A stretch of 64,000 nucleotides of DNA. Origin: Gammaproteobacteria bacterium. Its GTDB lineage: Bacteria > Pseudomonadota > Gammaproteobacteria > Pseudomonadales > Azotimanducaceae. Each line of letters begins with the position of its first letter. The first letter of the stretch is position 1. A program made the position numbers and the translations under genes. Below the pieces are notes generated by a model. That model saw only the letters and a list, made by a program, of their open reading frames with translations. It was not told where the DNA came from and made no database searches. Of the stretch, positions 9,605 to 18,937 are shown piece after piece. The stretch lies in assembly GCA_009841615.1 (NCBI GenBank), contig VXLL01000025.1, positions 95,208 through 159,207 on the forward strand, in the 5' to 3' direction.

Positions 9605-10175
9605 CTTAGGTCCGATTAATTGGTGATTTTCCTCGGTCAATGTGCCCGTCTGAGTATATTCGAAGAACGGTAGATAGACCAAATTTAGTTAGTTTGATCT
9701 TCATGTCGTTACGAAAGATCGTGACGAAAGTGCATTAGACACTTAGGACCGAACCCACGTAGGTGTGGTTCTAATTGTTACTCTTGTCAGTGTCCTGCTG
9801 ATCGACTGATCCAGGAGTTTATACAGTAGTACGACACATCCGCAAGATAGCTTAATATCGCCTCACTTGGTAAATCGCAGAGTGAAGACTGTTTACCCCA
9901 TCAAAAAAATCAAACCTATTTGAGAGAAAATCAGCCGATTCAACGTCATGAGAAACTGATTGGACTAAAAGTATTTTTAGGAATTTAAGATGACTACAAC
10001 TAGTTGGATTTTTAAATCCTTGTTAAAAAATTGAGTAAAATTAGGTTGAATACCTCTGAGGTAAGCAGTTTGGCTGATGGATAGTGGCTGTATTTTGGCA
10101 CTGTAAATACACCAACTGTAAAAGTATGAGTTCGAAACTCAGAGAGTTCTCTGTTTGTAAATTTGGAGAGTAACA
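9605..10175. other. 571-nt gene-free spacer between exbD and tonB
   Basis: No supported reading frame on either strand. The most structured element is GAACCCACgtagGTGtGGTTC at 9751-9771, an eight-base-pair stem with one bulge and a four-base loop. It is followed by a moderately T-rich stretch and could act as a terminator or attenuator after exbD. The part nearest tonB is A+T-rich and presumably carries a tonB promoter. I see no riboswitch or repeat with confidence. Confidence 0.3.
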
Positions 10176-10784
10176 ATGTTCACGAGATATGGTATTGGCT
10201 TAGTAGCAGGCGCGGTTGTAACCGTTGTGTTACTGTACATCATGCAGGCAGTGATCGCACTTGACAAAAATCCTCTAAATGAAGCTCCACAAATTCGCAT
10301 ATTGGAGTTTGTCCGACTAATCGAAGACGTTCCAGTTGTAACGAAAGAACGCGATTTGGAGCCACCCCCTCCAGTAGATGAATTACCTCCCGAACCGATC
10401 AAGATGACATCGGATACGAGTTTGGGTACAGATGTGGCAAACTTTGAAATCGAAGTTCCGACACTAGATCTGGGTGGATGGGGTCTAGGTGATTGGTCTC
10501 AAGATGGTGAGATGCAGCCTTGGTTCACACCTGAACCCGAATATCCGACAGTTGCATTGCAACGTGGAATTGAAGGGTATGTTGTCGTGAAGTTCGACGT
10601 GACTGAGGAGGGTACAGTTGAGAATCCGGTGATCTTAGAAGCGGACCCACCTGGAATATTTGACCGTTCCGCGTTACGCGCCGCTAAAAGGTTCAAATTT
10701 AGAGCTAAAGTTGTAAATAATGAGCCCGTGCGTGTCACTGGCGTGAAATATAGACTCATCTACGAATTGGACGAAAAGCAATAG
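10176..10784 (+). CDS. tonB: TonB energy transducer
   Basis: 202 aa. N-terminal anchor helix (about residues 6-27, GLVAGAVVTVVLLYIMQAVI), then a proline-rich periplasmic linker (LEPPPPVDELPPEPIK). The C-terminal TonB domain contains YPTVALQRGIEGYVVVKFD and a final RLIYELDE. It transmits energy from the ExbB/ExbD complex to outer-membrane TonB-dependent receptors. TonB2-like in size and context, since it accompanies the DUF3450 and long ExbB proteins. No TonB-dependent receptor gene lies in the window, so the substrate cannot be inferred. Confidence 0.93.
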   Translation: MFTRYGIGLVAGAVVTVVLLYIMQAVIALDKNPLNEAPQIRILEFVRLIEDVPVVTKERDLEPPPPVDELPPEPIKMTSDTSLGTDVANFEIEVPTLDLGGWGLGDWSQDGEMQPWFTPEPEYPTVALQRGIEGYVVVKFDVTEEGTVENPVILEADPPGIFDRSALRAAKRFKFRAKVVNNEPVRVTGVKYRLIYELDEKQ

Positions 10785-10993
10785 ACTCTGGCTGAGGGTC
10801 CAACTTTCAGCCTTGAATTCCGCATACGTAACAATACTAGGAAATAGCCTGGGTGTGTGCTCGTACGCTCCAGAACGTGTTTACAACATATTCAGTGAAG
10901 TGAATAGCAATGATTCTTCACAGCGTGTTCTAGAGTCTCAATGCCTTGCCATCCTTGCGTGCCGCAACCTATCTATAAAAGCAGACAGAGAAA

Positions 10994-11728
10994 GTGAAAA
11001 GAATGGCTTTCATTCTACCACGTTGCACATTTCCCTCATTTCCGTTCTCCAAAGGCTTGTTCGTGTCGACTCTCTGTTTAATTGGTGTTGTCGTAGATTC
11101 GGCTATCCAAACAATTTCGAACGATGGGACTGAAAAGGCGTCAGAAGCTACACTAAAAGAAGCAGAAACGACTCAACGTCGTCCTCCGAAGAACATTACG
11201 TCATACAACATGGACACGATTGATTCCCTGATGATCGTTGAGGAACACATACAGAATGAAGACTACACCGAAGCCGAACAAAAGCTAGCCGACATTTGGA
11301 CTAACGAAGCCGAATTGACGCTATCGGAAAAAGCCGATTTGATATACATGTCGAGCCGGATCTCTCTCATGCAGCAAAATATGGAGGCTACGATAGGTCA
11401 TCTAGAAAAGGTGCTCGAATACAGGGACAATATCACCTACGCTAGAGAAGAAGAAGTCTTATTGCGATTAGCTAAGCTTTATCTTGCCGAAAAAGAACAT
11501 GTTAAAGCACATGGTCGATTGAATGAATGGTTAGAGATTGTTGAACAGCCGAAGGCAAATGAGTTGGCGTTTGCTGGGAGTTTATTTGTAGCGATAACAA
11601 GCTACGCTAGAGCAAAAAAATATTTGAAGCGCGCGATAGATCAGCAAGAGGCAAACGGACTTGAAGTCGATGCGCAATGGTTCGAGTTGCTTGACTATGT
11701 CGAAAAAAGACTCGATACCGAGATTTAG
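10994..11728 (+). CDS. TPR-repeat protein linked to the TonB locus (shorter)
   Basis: 244 aa from GTG 10994, or 241 aa from ATG 11003. An N-terminal hydrophobic segment (about residues 20-40, KGLFVSTLCLIGVVVDSAI) is probably a signal or anchor. A low-complexity linker and several helical repeats of TPR type follow (YTEAEQKLADIWTNEAELTL, EATIGHLEKVLEYRDNITY). A TPR protein downstream of tonB is common in DUF3450/ExbB/TonB2 loci. It shares the phrase 'LEKVLEYR(D/E)(N/D)I(T/S)Y' with the next gene, so the two are diverged paralogues arranged in tandem. Its role in TonB function is unproven. Confidence 0.8.
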   Translation: MKRMAFILPRCTFPSFPFSKGLFVSTLCLIGVVVDSAIQTISNDGTEKASEATLKEAETTQRRPPKNITSYNMDTIDSLMIVEEHIQNEDYTEAEQKLADIWTNEAELTLSEKADLIYMSSRISLMQQNMEATIGHLEKVLEYRDNITYAREEEVLLRLAKLYLAEKEHVKAHGRLNEWLEIVEQPKANELAFAGSLFVAITSYARAKKYLKRAIDQQEANGLEVDAQWFELLDYVEKRLDTEI

Positions 11729-11775
11729 CTGTGTATCATTATGGAAGTGAACTTTGAATTGAAATACGGTTATTT

Positions 11776-13302
11776 ATGAAGCGATCGATTACTACCTGCT
11801 TTATAGTCTGCGGTGCATTGTTTTTTATAGAGTTTGGTGTGGAGATAACTGTGAAACATACCAGCTCATTGTCGCACCTAGTCGGTGTGATTAGCGCACA
11901 GGGTGTTGACGGAGACGAAGAAAAACCTGAAGACCCACGACCGGAACGAAAACTTTCATACCCTTCTCAAGAGTGGGGGATTCAACTTGACAAGATTACT
12001 GCAGCTATTGAAGCAGAAGAATTCGATAGCGCAAAAGAGATGTTGGACCGACAGTTGGAACGAACGAGGCGCTGGACTGATCGCGAATTAGCGATTTTTC
12101 ACCAGAGATACTTGGACTTAGCTCTGCTTACATTTGATTACGAACTTGCACTCGAACAGGCAGAAAAAGTCTTAGAGTACAGGGAGGACATTTCGTATAA
12201 CACGGAAGAGAGAGTCCTTTGGACGGTGGGGACGATTTATACGCGTGATGATTTTGAAGGCCAAGACTTTGAGAAGGCACTAGACTATTTACAACAGAAT
12301 CTAGATCTTAAACTCGATTGGGAAGAAACATCTGACGATTACGCATTTATAGGAGCAATCTACAACTTTTTAAATGACTTTTACAAAGTTGAGGAATGGA
12401 TGTTGCGAGCAACAGCCAAGGCAATAGAAGAAGGAAAAAAAGTCAAATCAACTTGGTGGGAGCAACTGTGGCAGGCTTACAGAGTTCTAGCTGATGAACT
12501 CATGGATAGTCCAACGGAACGGGATAGCTACCTTCAAAAAGCCCTTAACCTGTCTCAGTTTTTAGTTCTCTCAGAGATCGAAGAAAAAGAATTTTGGACA
12601 AAGATGGCTTCCGATTATGCGAAAATTGCAGCAGTTGCAACTGAGTCTAACGAAGATGCTGGTCCAGTTGGTTTAGAGGCTTATTACACTATCGAAGCCG
12701 CCTATCATTTTGGTTTGTACGAGGAAGCAGGTGAATACAAAAACGTATTTTCTGTTTTGCGTGTCCAGGGAGTCGAGAATCGCGCTGCAATGGTCTACAA
12801 AGAGGGACTTGACCTTGAAATTGTAGAACGAAATTTTGATAACTTGTTTGAATATGGTGAAGCTTTGTACTATTCGACAGACCTGGAAAGAGCCGCCGAA
12901 GTATATGAACAAGCTGTTGATTACAAAGAGGATGCTACAGTATTGCAAACTTTGACAAATCTACATCTCTTGCTTGACAATTTCGAAGAGTGTATTTCGT
13001 TCGCAGACCGAGCGTTGAATGCAACTGAAGGCGAGCTTGGGGATGAGACTGATCAAGCACGAATCAAGTATGACAAAGGAGTATGTCAATTCTACAACGA
13101 CGATTTAGACGAAAGCGAAACCACGATGGAAGAGCTTCGCGAGGAAATTGGTAATGATTCCGATCACGACGTACTTGAGAGACTGTGGAATTCGGCAGGT
13201 CAGTACCTCGATTTGATTAAAGCTGAACGGAAGCGTATTCAATACAAAAAGGACGTTGACGAGGCGTGGCGCGAATACGAAGAATCGAAAAAGCGTAGTT
13301 AG
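11776..13302 (+). CDS. TPR-repeat protein linked to the TonB locus (longer)
   Basis: 508 aa with an N-terminal signal or anchor segment (about residues 5-25, CFIVCGALFFIEFGVEI). An acidic, proline-containing linker precedes a long array of TPR-like helical repeats through most of the protein. Examples are YELALEQAEKVLEYREDI and FEKALDYLQQNLDLKLDW early, DLERAAEVYEQAVDYKEDA and FEECISFADRALNATEGEL late. It is acidic and highly helical. It resembles the tetratricopeptide proteins that close TonB2-type operons and is about twice the length of its neighbour, with which it shares repeat sequence. Probably periplasmic; partner unknown. Confidence 0.82.
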   Translation: MKRSITTCFIVCGALFFIEFGVEITVKHTSSLSHLVGVISAQGVDGDEEKPEDPRPERKLSYPSQEWGIQLDKITAAIEAEEFDSAKEMLDRQLERTRRWTDRELAIFHQRYLDLALLTFDYELALEQAEKVLEYREDISYNTEERVLWTVGTIYTRDDFEGQDFEKALDYLQQNLDLKLDWEETSDDYAFIGAIYNFLNDFYKVEEWMLRATAKAIEEGKKVKSTWWEQLWQAYRVLADELMDSPTERDSYLQKALNLSQFLVLSEIEEKEFWTKMASDYAKIAAVATESNEDAGPVGLEAYYTIEAAYHFGLYEEAGEYKNVFSVLRVQGVENRAAMVYKEGLDLEIVERNFDNLFEYGEALYYSTDLERAAEVYEQAVDYKEDATVLQTLTNLHLLLDNFEECISFADRALNATEGELGDETDQARIKYDKGVCQFYNDDLDESETTMEELREEIGNDSDHDVLERLWNSAGQYLDLIKAERKRIQYKKDVDEAWREYEESKKRS

Positions 13303-13663
13303 ATTGGGGGCTCGAAGAAGTTCATTTATTGAGCACTCTTATTCCATGACGATAGCTAGTTGTGTGGGGTCGTCATCCTCTTTTGGCGGGCTTAGACGAG
13401 GAAGAAGTTTCGACTAACGGCGACTCTCGACGAGGAGATTCGAGGAGGGTCGAACACTTGCTTCACTCCCAGAATAACTTCGAACTGTTTTGTCTGTTCC
13501 CATGACTGGGGAATGGTTTTAAGCGAATTTTCATCTTTCAGAGCATCCGCTCAACAGTGAGGCTTTTTAGTATCGATTTGGTATGAAAGTTTTGTGGTTG
13601 ATGGACATCAACGAACGAAATTTGCTCAGCTCGGGTTGCGGTTGCGAGCAGCCCTAATGCCTC
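13303..13663. other. 361-nt intergenic region upstream of ribE
   Basis: No gene supported on either strand. I looked for an FMN riboswitch (RFN element) because riboflavin genes often have one, but its conserved AGGG and GGATGAGG blocks are not present. Presumably it holds the ribE promoter. A poor ribosome-binding context precedes ribE. Confidence 0.3.
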
Positions 13664-14305
13664 ATGTTTAGTGGAATTGTTACGGCTTCCTGTCGAGTTC
13701 ATTCGATTGAACAAAAGAACGGAGTACATCGACTTACGCTTGACTTAACAGACTTAACGCACAACCTCGAAGTGGGTGGTTCAGTCGCGATTAACGGTGT
13801 GTGTCTTACCGTGGTAGCCATTGATGATATGTTTGTAGGCTTTGAGGTCGTCCAAGCGACTCGGAACCTTACAAATCTACGTTTCTTGTCTTCCGGTAGT
13901 TTGGTGAACGTGGAACGCTCAATTCGACTTGGCGATGAAATTGGTGGCCAAGTGCTCTCAGGGCACATTGCAGGTGTGGTAGAAGTTGTAAAAGCGCATA
14001 CGTCATCTAGTGAAAGTAGAATAGAGTTCGTTGTCCCACGGCTTTGGCGGAAATATTTTCACACTAAGGGATTCATCGCACTTGATGGTGTTAGTCTAAC
14101 GCTGGCTGAGTTCGATTGCGAATCGGGTTTGGGAGTTGTGAATTTAATTCCAGAAACCCTTCGACGGACTACACTCAGTACCGTCTCTACTGGTACGTTG
14201 TTGAATTTTGAAGTAGACCCAACAACGCTCGCCGTGGTCGATACCGTTGAACGAATGCTACAATCTGTGTCCAAGACTATGGATAGACCAAGACCTCAGA
14301 GTTGA
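13664..14305 (+). CDS. ribE: Riboflavin synthase, alpha subunit
   Basis: 213 aa. Catalyses the dismutation of two 6,7-dimethyl-8-ribityllumazine molecules to riboflavin in the cytoplasm. The two lumazine-binding repeats are plain: MFSGIV with GGSVAINGVCLTVVAID in the first half, and LSGHIAGVVEV with KGFIALDGVSLTLAEFD in the second. Length is normal for the family (about 200-220 aa). It is not next to other rib genes; pyrF follows 10 nt downstream. Some annotation systems call this gene ribC. Confidence 0.96.
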   Translation: MFSGIVTASCRVHSIEQKNGVHRLTLDLTDLTHNLEVGGSVAINGVCLTVVAIDDMFVGFEVVQATRNLTNLRFLSSGSLVNVERSIRLGDEIGGQVLSGHIAGVVEVVKAHTSSSESRIEFVVPRLWRKYFHTKGFIALDGVSLTLAEFDCESGLGVVNLIPETLRRTTLSTVSTGTLLNFEVDPTTLAVVDTVERMLQSVSKTMDRPRPQS

Positions 14306-14315
14306 TTCGTAGTTC

Positions 14316-15113
14316 ATGTTTCTAGAGGCTTTAGAAGCAAGAACTCGCCATGTGAATTCTTGTTTGTGTGTGGGCTTAGACATCGATTTGCGTGAGATGT
14401 CAGCCAACTTCTCAGATTCCCCAAGTCTGTTAGAGTTCGCTAAGACACTCGTTCGGACAACTAGTAGATTCGCCTGTGTGTACAAGTTCAATCACGCATT
14501 TTTCGCTGCACAGGGATTAGAAGAAGAGCTTGCCCAAATAATTGCGTATGTAAAAGAGTCATATCCTACTATCCCTGTTATTTTGGATGCAAAGCGTGGA
14601 GATATTGGAAATACCGCGGAACGCTATGCTGAAGAAGCCTTCGCTCGATACAACGCCGATGCAGTCACAGTCAATCCTTATTTAGGTTGGGACTCCGTCG
14701 AACCTTTTCTTCGGTATCGTGAAAAAGGAGTAATTTTGCTTTGTCGTACCAGTAACAAGGGTTCGACTTGGATTCAAGAATCTGGGGAAGAACAACCTGT
14801 ATATTTAAAAGTTGCTGAACGAGTCGATAGCGAAAAAAATCCAAACCTATTGTTGGTGGTTGGCGCGACCCAACTTGAAGCACTCTCACGAGTACGAGAG
14901 ATCGCACCGTCTACGACACTACTGGTACCAGGAATTGGTGCTCAAGGCGGAAATTTGTCTGAAGTATTGCAACGAGCGCGTCGTAGCGACGGGCTAGGAG
15001 TGATCATAAATTGCTCTCGTAGTATTATTGCACACCCAGATGTCGACGACTACTTTTCTAGGGTAGCTGAGTCCGCAGCACGGTATGCACAACTAATGTC
15101 CATTCGGAAGTAA
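14316..15113 (+). CDS. pyrF: Orotidine-5'-phosphate decarboxylase, type 2
   Basis: 265 aa. Decarboxylates OMP to UMP, the last step of de novo pyrimidine synthesis. The active-site motif is DAKRGDIGNT (about residues 91-100), and N-terminal CLCVGLDID is also conserved. DAKRGDIGNT defines the type-2 subfamily common in actinobacteria and myxobacteria, whereas type-1 enzymes of most gammaproteobacteria (~230 aa) have a DxKxxDIxNT pattern of the form 'DLKFHDIPNT'. The 265-aa length also fits type 2. It is close behind ribE, with a conventional ATG start. Confidence 0.95.
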   Translation: MFLEALEARTRHVNSCLCVGLDIDLREMSANFSDSPSLLEFAKTLVRTTSRFACVYKFNHAFFAAQGLEEELAQIIAYVKESYPTIPVILDAKRGDIGNTAERYAEEAFARYNADAVTVNPYLGWDSVEPFLRYREKGVILLCRTSNKGSTWIQESGEEQPVYLKVAERVDSEKNPNLLLVVGATQLEALSRVREIAPSTTLLVPGIGAQGGNLSEVLQRARRSDGLGVIINCSRSIIAHPDVDDYFSRVAESAARYAQLMSIRK

Positions 15114-15182
15114 ATTTTGAACGATCAAACGTCCGTTTTCGTATATTTCTTCACATTAAATACACTAATATGAGAGGACCTT

Positions 15183-16358
15183 TTGCCTACTTACCCTTTT
15201 GATTGGCAAGACCCATTTCGCTTGCATGAACAACTCTCTGAAGAAGAGAGACTTGTTCAACAATCTGCCGCTGAGTTTGCATCATCTTGCTTGACTCCAC
15301 GCGTCGTCGAAGCAAATAGACACGAAGTTTTCGATCCAGAAATTTACTTGGAAATGGGAAAGCGTAGTCTGTTGGGCGCTACGCTACCTAGTCAGTATGG
15401 TTGTGCCCAAACAAATTATGTGAGCTACGGTTTAATCGCAAGGGAGATTGAACGGATAGACTCGGGTTATCGATCCGCACTGAGTGTCCAATCGTCACTC
15501 GTAATGTATCCAATCTTTGTTTACGGGACGGAAGAATTGCGTGCTTGGTATCTGTCGAAACTAGCGAGCGGTGAACTGATCGGTTGTTTTGGATTGACTG
15601 AGCCGAATCACGGATCCGATCTGGGAAGTATGGAAAGTAAAGCGACATCGGTACCGGAAGGGTATGTTCTGAATGGAACGAAAACATGGATAACCAATGC
15701 ACCCATTGCAGACATTGCTATAGTTTGGGCAAAGCTCGACGATGTTATTCGAGGCTTTATCGTTGAGCGGGACAGTGCAGGTTTTACGACCCCAAAGATT
15801 AAAGGCAAACTCAGTCTGCGTGCTTCAGATACGGGCGAACTTGTGCTGAAAGATGTTTTTGTTCCTTCGACTCACTTGTTACCTGAGGCTAAGGGTCTCA
15901 GCGGTCCGTTCAGGTGTTTGAATCAAGCACGGTACGGTATAACTTGGGGTGCAATGGGTGCTGCTGAATTTTGTTGGCATGCAGCGCGTCAATATACGAT
16001 TGAACGGGAACAATTCGGCGAGCCACTCGCAGCCCGCCAACTGGTGCAAAAAAAATTGGTCGACATGCAGACTGAGATCACTTTGGGTCTGCAAGGATGT
16101 CTCCGACTGGGACGCATGTTAGATGAGGATCGACTGCCTGTAGAAAACATTTCTTTACTCAAGCGAAATAACAGCCAAAAAGCACTTGAGATCGCCAGAA
16201 TGGCACGAGATTTGCACGGTGCTAATGGGATATCTGACGAATATCACGTGATGCGTCATTTAGTGAATTTAGAAACGGTGAACACCTACGAGGGTACTCA
16301 CGACATTCATGCGTTGATTCTCGGGAGAGCCCAAACCGGCTTTCAAGCTTTTTCCTAA
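15183..16358 (+). CDS. gcdH: Glutaryl-CoA dehydrogenase (acyl-CoA dehydrogenase family)
   Basis: 391-aa FAD enzyme of lysine, hydroxylysine, tryptophan and benzoate breakdown; oxidises and decarboxylates glutaryl-CoA to crotonyl-CoA. TTG start at 15183 with AGAGGA upstream. It begins with the family hallmark [18 protein letters not shown]. It has [14 protein letters not shown] and [15 protein letters not shown] (acyl-CoA and FAD contacts). The catalytic glutamate is in [19 protein letters not shown] at the C-terminus, characteristic of glutaryl-CoA rather than generic acyl-CoA dehydrogenases. The usual partner, a CoA-transferase, is absent nearby. uvrC follows after 2 nt. Confidence 0.93.
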   Translation: MPTYPFDWQDPFRLHEQLSEEERLVQQSAAEFASSCLTPRVVEANRHEVFDPEIYLEMGKRSLLGATLPSQYGCAQTNYVSYGLIAREIERIDSGYRSALSVQSSLVMYPIFVYGTEELRAWYLSKLASGELIGCFGLTEPNHGSDLGSMESKATSVPEGYVLNGTKTWITNAPIADIAIVWAKLDDVIRGFIVERDSAGFTTPKIKGKLSLRASDTGELVLKDVFVPSTHLLPEAKGLSGPFRCLNQARYGITWGAMGAAEFCWHAARQYTIEREQFGEPLAARQLVQKKLVDMQTEITLGLQGCLRLGRMLDEDRLPVENISLLKRNNSQKALEIARMARDLHGANGISDEYHVMRHLVNLETVNTYEGTHDIHALILGRAQTGFQAFS

Positions 16359-16360
16359 GT

Positions 16361-18211
16361 ATGTTGGTGGAACCGATGACTGAATTAGCAACTCCGAAGG
16401 ATTCAGACCCTACAACACAGCTCAGTTCTTTACCGGCGAGATGTGGTGTTTATCGGTTTTTGGATGAACAGAGTAGTGTTTTGTACGTGGGTAAAGCCAA
16501 TAACATCAAATCTCGCGTGTTGAGTTACTTTCGACCAACAGGATTGGCGACAAAGACCATGCGTCTTGTGGAACGAACGAAAGACATTCAGTTCACTGTC
16601 ACCGAGAGCGAGACCGAGGCATTGTTATTAGAGCAATCATTCATAAAACGGGAAAAACCACCCTTTAACGTGTTACTCAGAGATGATAAGAGCTACCCGT
16701 ACATTCACATTACCGAGCACGAGTATCCTCAAATTAAGCGACACCGAGGACGAACACACGATCGCGGCACCTTTTTTGGTCCGTATCCAAGTACTGTTGC
16801 AGTGCGAAATTCGTTGTCCATATTGCAACGCGTATTTCAATTACGCCCTTGCGAGGACTCGATGTTCAAGAACAGATCTCGTCCGTGTTTGCAATACCAA
16901 ATCAAGAGATGTAGTGGTCCTTGCGTCGGTCTGATTGACCCAGCCCGATATAATCAAGAATTACGCTTAGCCAAGCTGTTCTTAGAGGGTAAGAGTCAAT
17001 CGCTGTTAGATGAACTCAAGTCTAGAATGCGCGAATTGGCCGACTTGAAGCAGTACGAGGAAGCCGCGCGCTTGCGGGATCAAATTCAAGATTTACGTCA
17101 AGTACAAGAAGAACAGCACGTTCATAAATCGTCGGGTGACGTTGATGCGTTTGCTATTGCTACAGCAGAAAATTACGTGTGCATTCAAGGCATGTTCATA
17201 CGAAATGGAATTTTGATGGGTCATCGCAATTGGTATCCCAAAAACGAACTTCAAGCACACTCTGCGAGTGTTTTGAGTTCTTTTGTGTCGCAGTACTACT
17301 TCGGAACCGTTGAACGAAACATTCCTCGAACTGTGCTGACGATGCAGTCTCTTGAAGATAACGATGTTCTCGCGGAAGCACTGTCAAAAAAGGCCGGTCA
17401 TATCGTTGAAGTTACGTCGCAGGTTCGTGCATCGCGCGCGAAGTGGCAAGAAATGGTCAAAGAAAATACAAACCTTGCGCTCGCCGCGTATGTTCGAACC
17501 CGTCAAAGTGAATCCGAACGACTGTTTGATTTACAACAGCTCTTAGAACTAGACAAATTGCCACAAAGACTTGAGTGTTTCGACGTAAGTCACACACATG
17601 GAGAAGAGACAATGGCGGCTTGTGTCGTCTTTGATCTGAATGGTCCAGTTACCTCCGACTATAGACGTTATAAAATTAAAGATATTGAACCAGGAGACGA
17701 CTACGCCGCCTTGTATCAAGCAGTGGAGCGTCGCTTTAAACGCATTCAGAACGAAGAAGGACCAGTACCGGACATATTGATAATCGACGGTGGCCGCGGA
17801 CAAATAAACAAAGTAGAGGAACTGTTGCTTTCGTACACGGACAAAGAAGTAGTGCTACTAGGGATCTCTAAAGGCGAGGGACGGAAACCAGAGCTTGACA
17901 CCGTGTGGCGAGCCGGCGAAGGAGCCGTTTCATTAGACCCGGCAAGCGGGTCGATGCACCTTCTGCAACACCTACGCGACGAAGCTCATCGTTTTGCCAT
18001 TTCGGGACACCGCGCGGCACGACGCCGAGTGCGCAAGCAATCGGAATTAGACGAAATCGAGGGAATCGGTCCGAAGCGCAAACGACAATTGTTGACGCAC
18101 TTCGGGTCTACTGCTACGATTCGAACTGCAAGCGTTGCAGAGATCGCCAAAGTGCCCGGTATTAGTCGTAAGTTAGCAGCTGAAATTCATGAGGTTTTCC
18201 ATGCTACGTAG
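16361..18211 (+). CDS. uvrC: UvrC, excinuclease ABC subunit C
   Basis: 616 aa. Nicks DNA on both sides of a lesion in nucleotide excision repair. GIY-YIG domain (GVYRFLDEQSSVLYVGKANN, about residues 30-50), the Cys-containing CLQYQIKRCSGPCVG region, and a UVR motif for UvrB binding (LKQYEEAARLRDQIQDLR). The C-terminal RNase H-like endonuclease includes ECFDVSHTHGEETMAACVVF and LIIDGGRGQINKVEE. Two helix-hairpin-helix motifs end the protein (IEGIGPKRKRQLLTHFGS, VPGISRKLAAEIHEVF). ATG 16376 is an alternative start. uvrC-pgsA-tRNA is a conserved gammaproteobacterial cluster. Confidence 0.97.
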   Translation: MLVEPMTELATPKDSDPTTQLSSLPARCGVYRFLDEQSSVLYVGKANNIKSRVLSYFRPTGLATKTMRLVERTKDIQFTVTESETEALLLEQSFIKREKPPFNVLLRDDKSYPYIHITEHEYPQIKRHRGRTHDRGTFFGPYPSTVAVRNSLSILQRVFQLRPCEDSMFKNRSRPCLQYQIKRCSGPCVGLIDPARYNQELRLAKLFLEGKSQSLLDELKSRMRELADLKQYEEAARLRDQIQDLRQVQEEQHVHKSSGDVDAFAIATAENYVCIQGMFIRNGILMGHRNWYPKNELQAHSASVLSSFVSQYYFGTVERNIPRTVLTMQSLEDNDVLAEALSKKAGHIVEVTSQVRASRAKWQEMVKENTNLALAAYVRTRQSESERLFDLQQLLELDKLPQRLECFDVSHTHGEETMAACVVFDLNGPVTSDYRRYKIKDIEPGDDYAALYQAVERRFKRIQNEEGPVPDILIIDGGRGQINKVEELLLSYTDKEVVLLGISKGEGRKPELDTVWRAGEGAVSLDPASGSMHLLQHLRDEAHRFAISGHRAARRRVRKQSELDEIEGIGPKRKRQLLTHFGSTATIRTASVAEIAKVPGISRKLAAEIHEVFHAT

Positions 18212-18779
18212 CTTAAAGGCTATCTTTTCGCCCAATACACTGTCATTATTGAGAATATTGTTAATTCCAATATTCGTGTTGATCTATATCTTTTCTGATA
18301 CTCATCAATGGATCGCGGGGTTGTTGTTTGCTATTGCTTCAATCACGGATTTGCTTGATGGGTATCTCGCAAGACGTACTGGTACGACTTCTAGATTTGG
18401 GACGTTTCTAGATCCGACCGCAGATAAATTGACTGTAATCTCTGCGTTGGTGCTCCTGGTCGGTATGCATGGGGAGCTGTGGCTAACCCTACCAGGATTA
18501 ATTATCGTGTGTCGAGAACTACTGGTATCGTCCTTACGCGAGTGGATGGCTGAGCGACAAGTACGATCACAGGTTGCGGTAACCAATATTTCAAAGGCTA
18601 AAACCGTTGTTCAGATGTTGGCTATCGTGGTATTGTTATCAAATGAACCAGTGTTTAACCCATGGTCTATCTTGGGATACGTCATGATCTACGTCGCGAC
18701 AGCGTTAACACTGTGGTCGATGTTTATGCATTTGCGCTCTGCGTGGCCGGTGTTGCGATCGGATTTCATCGAAAAGTGA
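18201..18779 (+). CDS. pgsA: CDP-diacylglycerol-glycerol-3-phosphate 3-phosphatidyltransferase
   Basis: About 192 aa. Makes phosphatidylglycerolphosphate from CDP-diacylglycerol, the committed step to phosphatidylglycerol and cardiolipin, in the inner membrane. The CDP-alcohol phosphatidyltransferase signature D-G-x2-A-R-x8-G-x3-D-x3-D is present as LLDGYLARRTGTTSRFGTFL followed by DPTADK. Four or so membrane helices are visible. I prefer ATG 18201 because GAGG lies six nt upstream; ATG 18189 would add four residues. It overlaps the uvrC stop by 11 nt, implying coupling. Confidence 0.95.
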   Translation: MLRSLKAIFSPNTLSLLRILLIPIFVLIYIFSDTHQWIAGLLFAIASITDLLDGYLARRTGTTSRFGTFLDPTADKLTVISALVLLVGMHGELWLTLPGLIIVCRELLVSSLREWMAERQVRSQVAVTNISKAKTVVQMLAIVVLLSNEPVFNPWSILGYVMIYVATALTLWSMFMHLRSAWPVLRSDFIEK

Positions 18780-18827
18780 AGCGAATGCTGCACGCGTGGG
18801 CGTGTACAATTCAATAGCGATCCATTA

Positions 18828-18901
18828 GGCTGGGTGGCAGAGTGGTTATGCTGCGGACTGCAACTCCGTCTACGCCGGTTCGATTCCGACCCCAGCCTCC
18901 A
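18828..18901 (+). tRNA. tRNA-Cys (GCA)
   Basis: 74-nt cloverleaf with encoded CCA: acceptor GGCTGGG/CCCAGCC, anticodon loop CTGCAAC (anticodon GCA) on stem GCGGA/TCCGT, T-loop TTCGATT. The T stem GCCGG/CCGAC has one C-A mismatch by my folding. A tRNA-Cys downstream of pgsA matches the E. coli uvrC-pgsA-glyW-cysT-leuZ arrangement, although tRNA-Gly and tRNA-Leu are not adjacent here. Confidence 0.96.
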
Positions 18902-18937
18902 TACTCTGTCGAAAGACTAGACTAACTGGTTCTTGGT

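Noticed and set aside
10813..11133. 106-aa plus-strand frame before the shorter TPR gene.
   Set aside because: It overlaps the TPR gene in another frame, has no family features and no ribosome-binding site, and its composition is not gene-like.
13303..13663. FMN riboswitch expected upstream of ribE.
   Set aside because: The conserved RFN blocks are absent on both strands.
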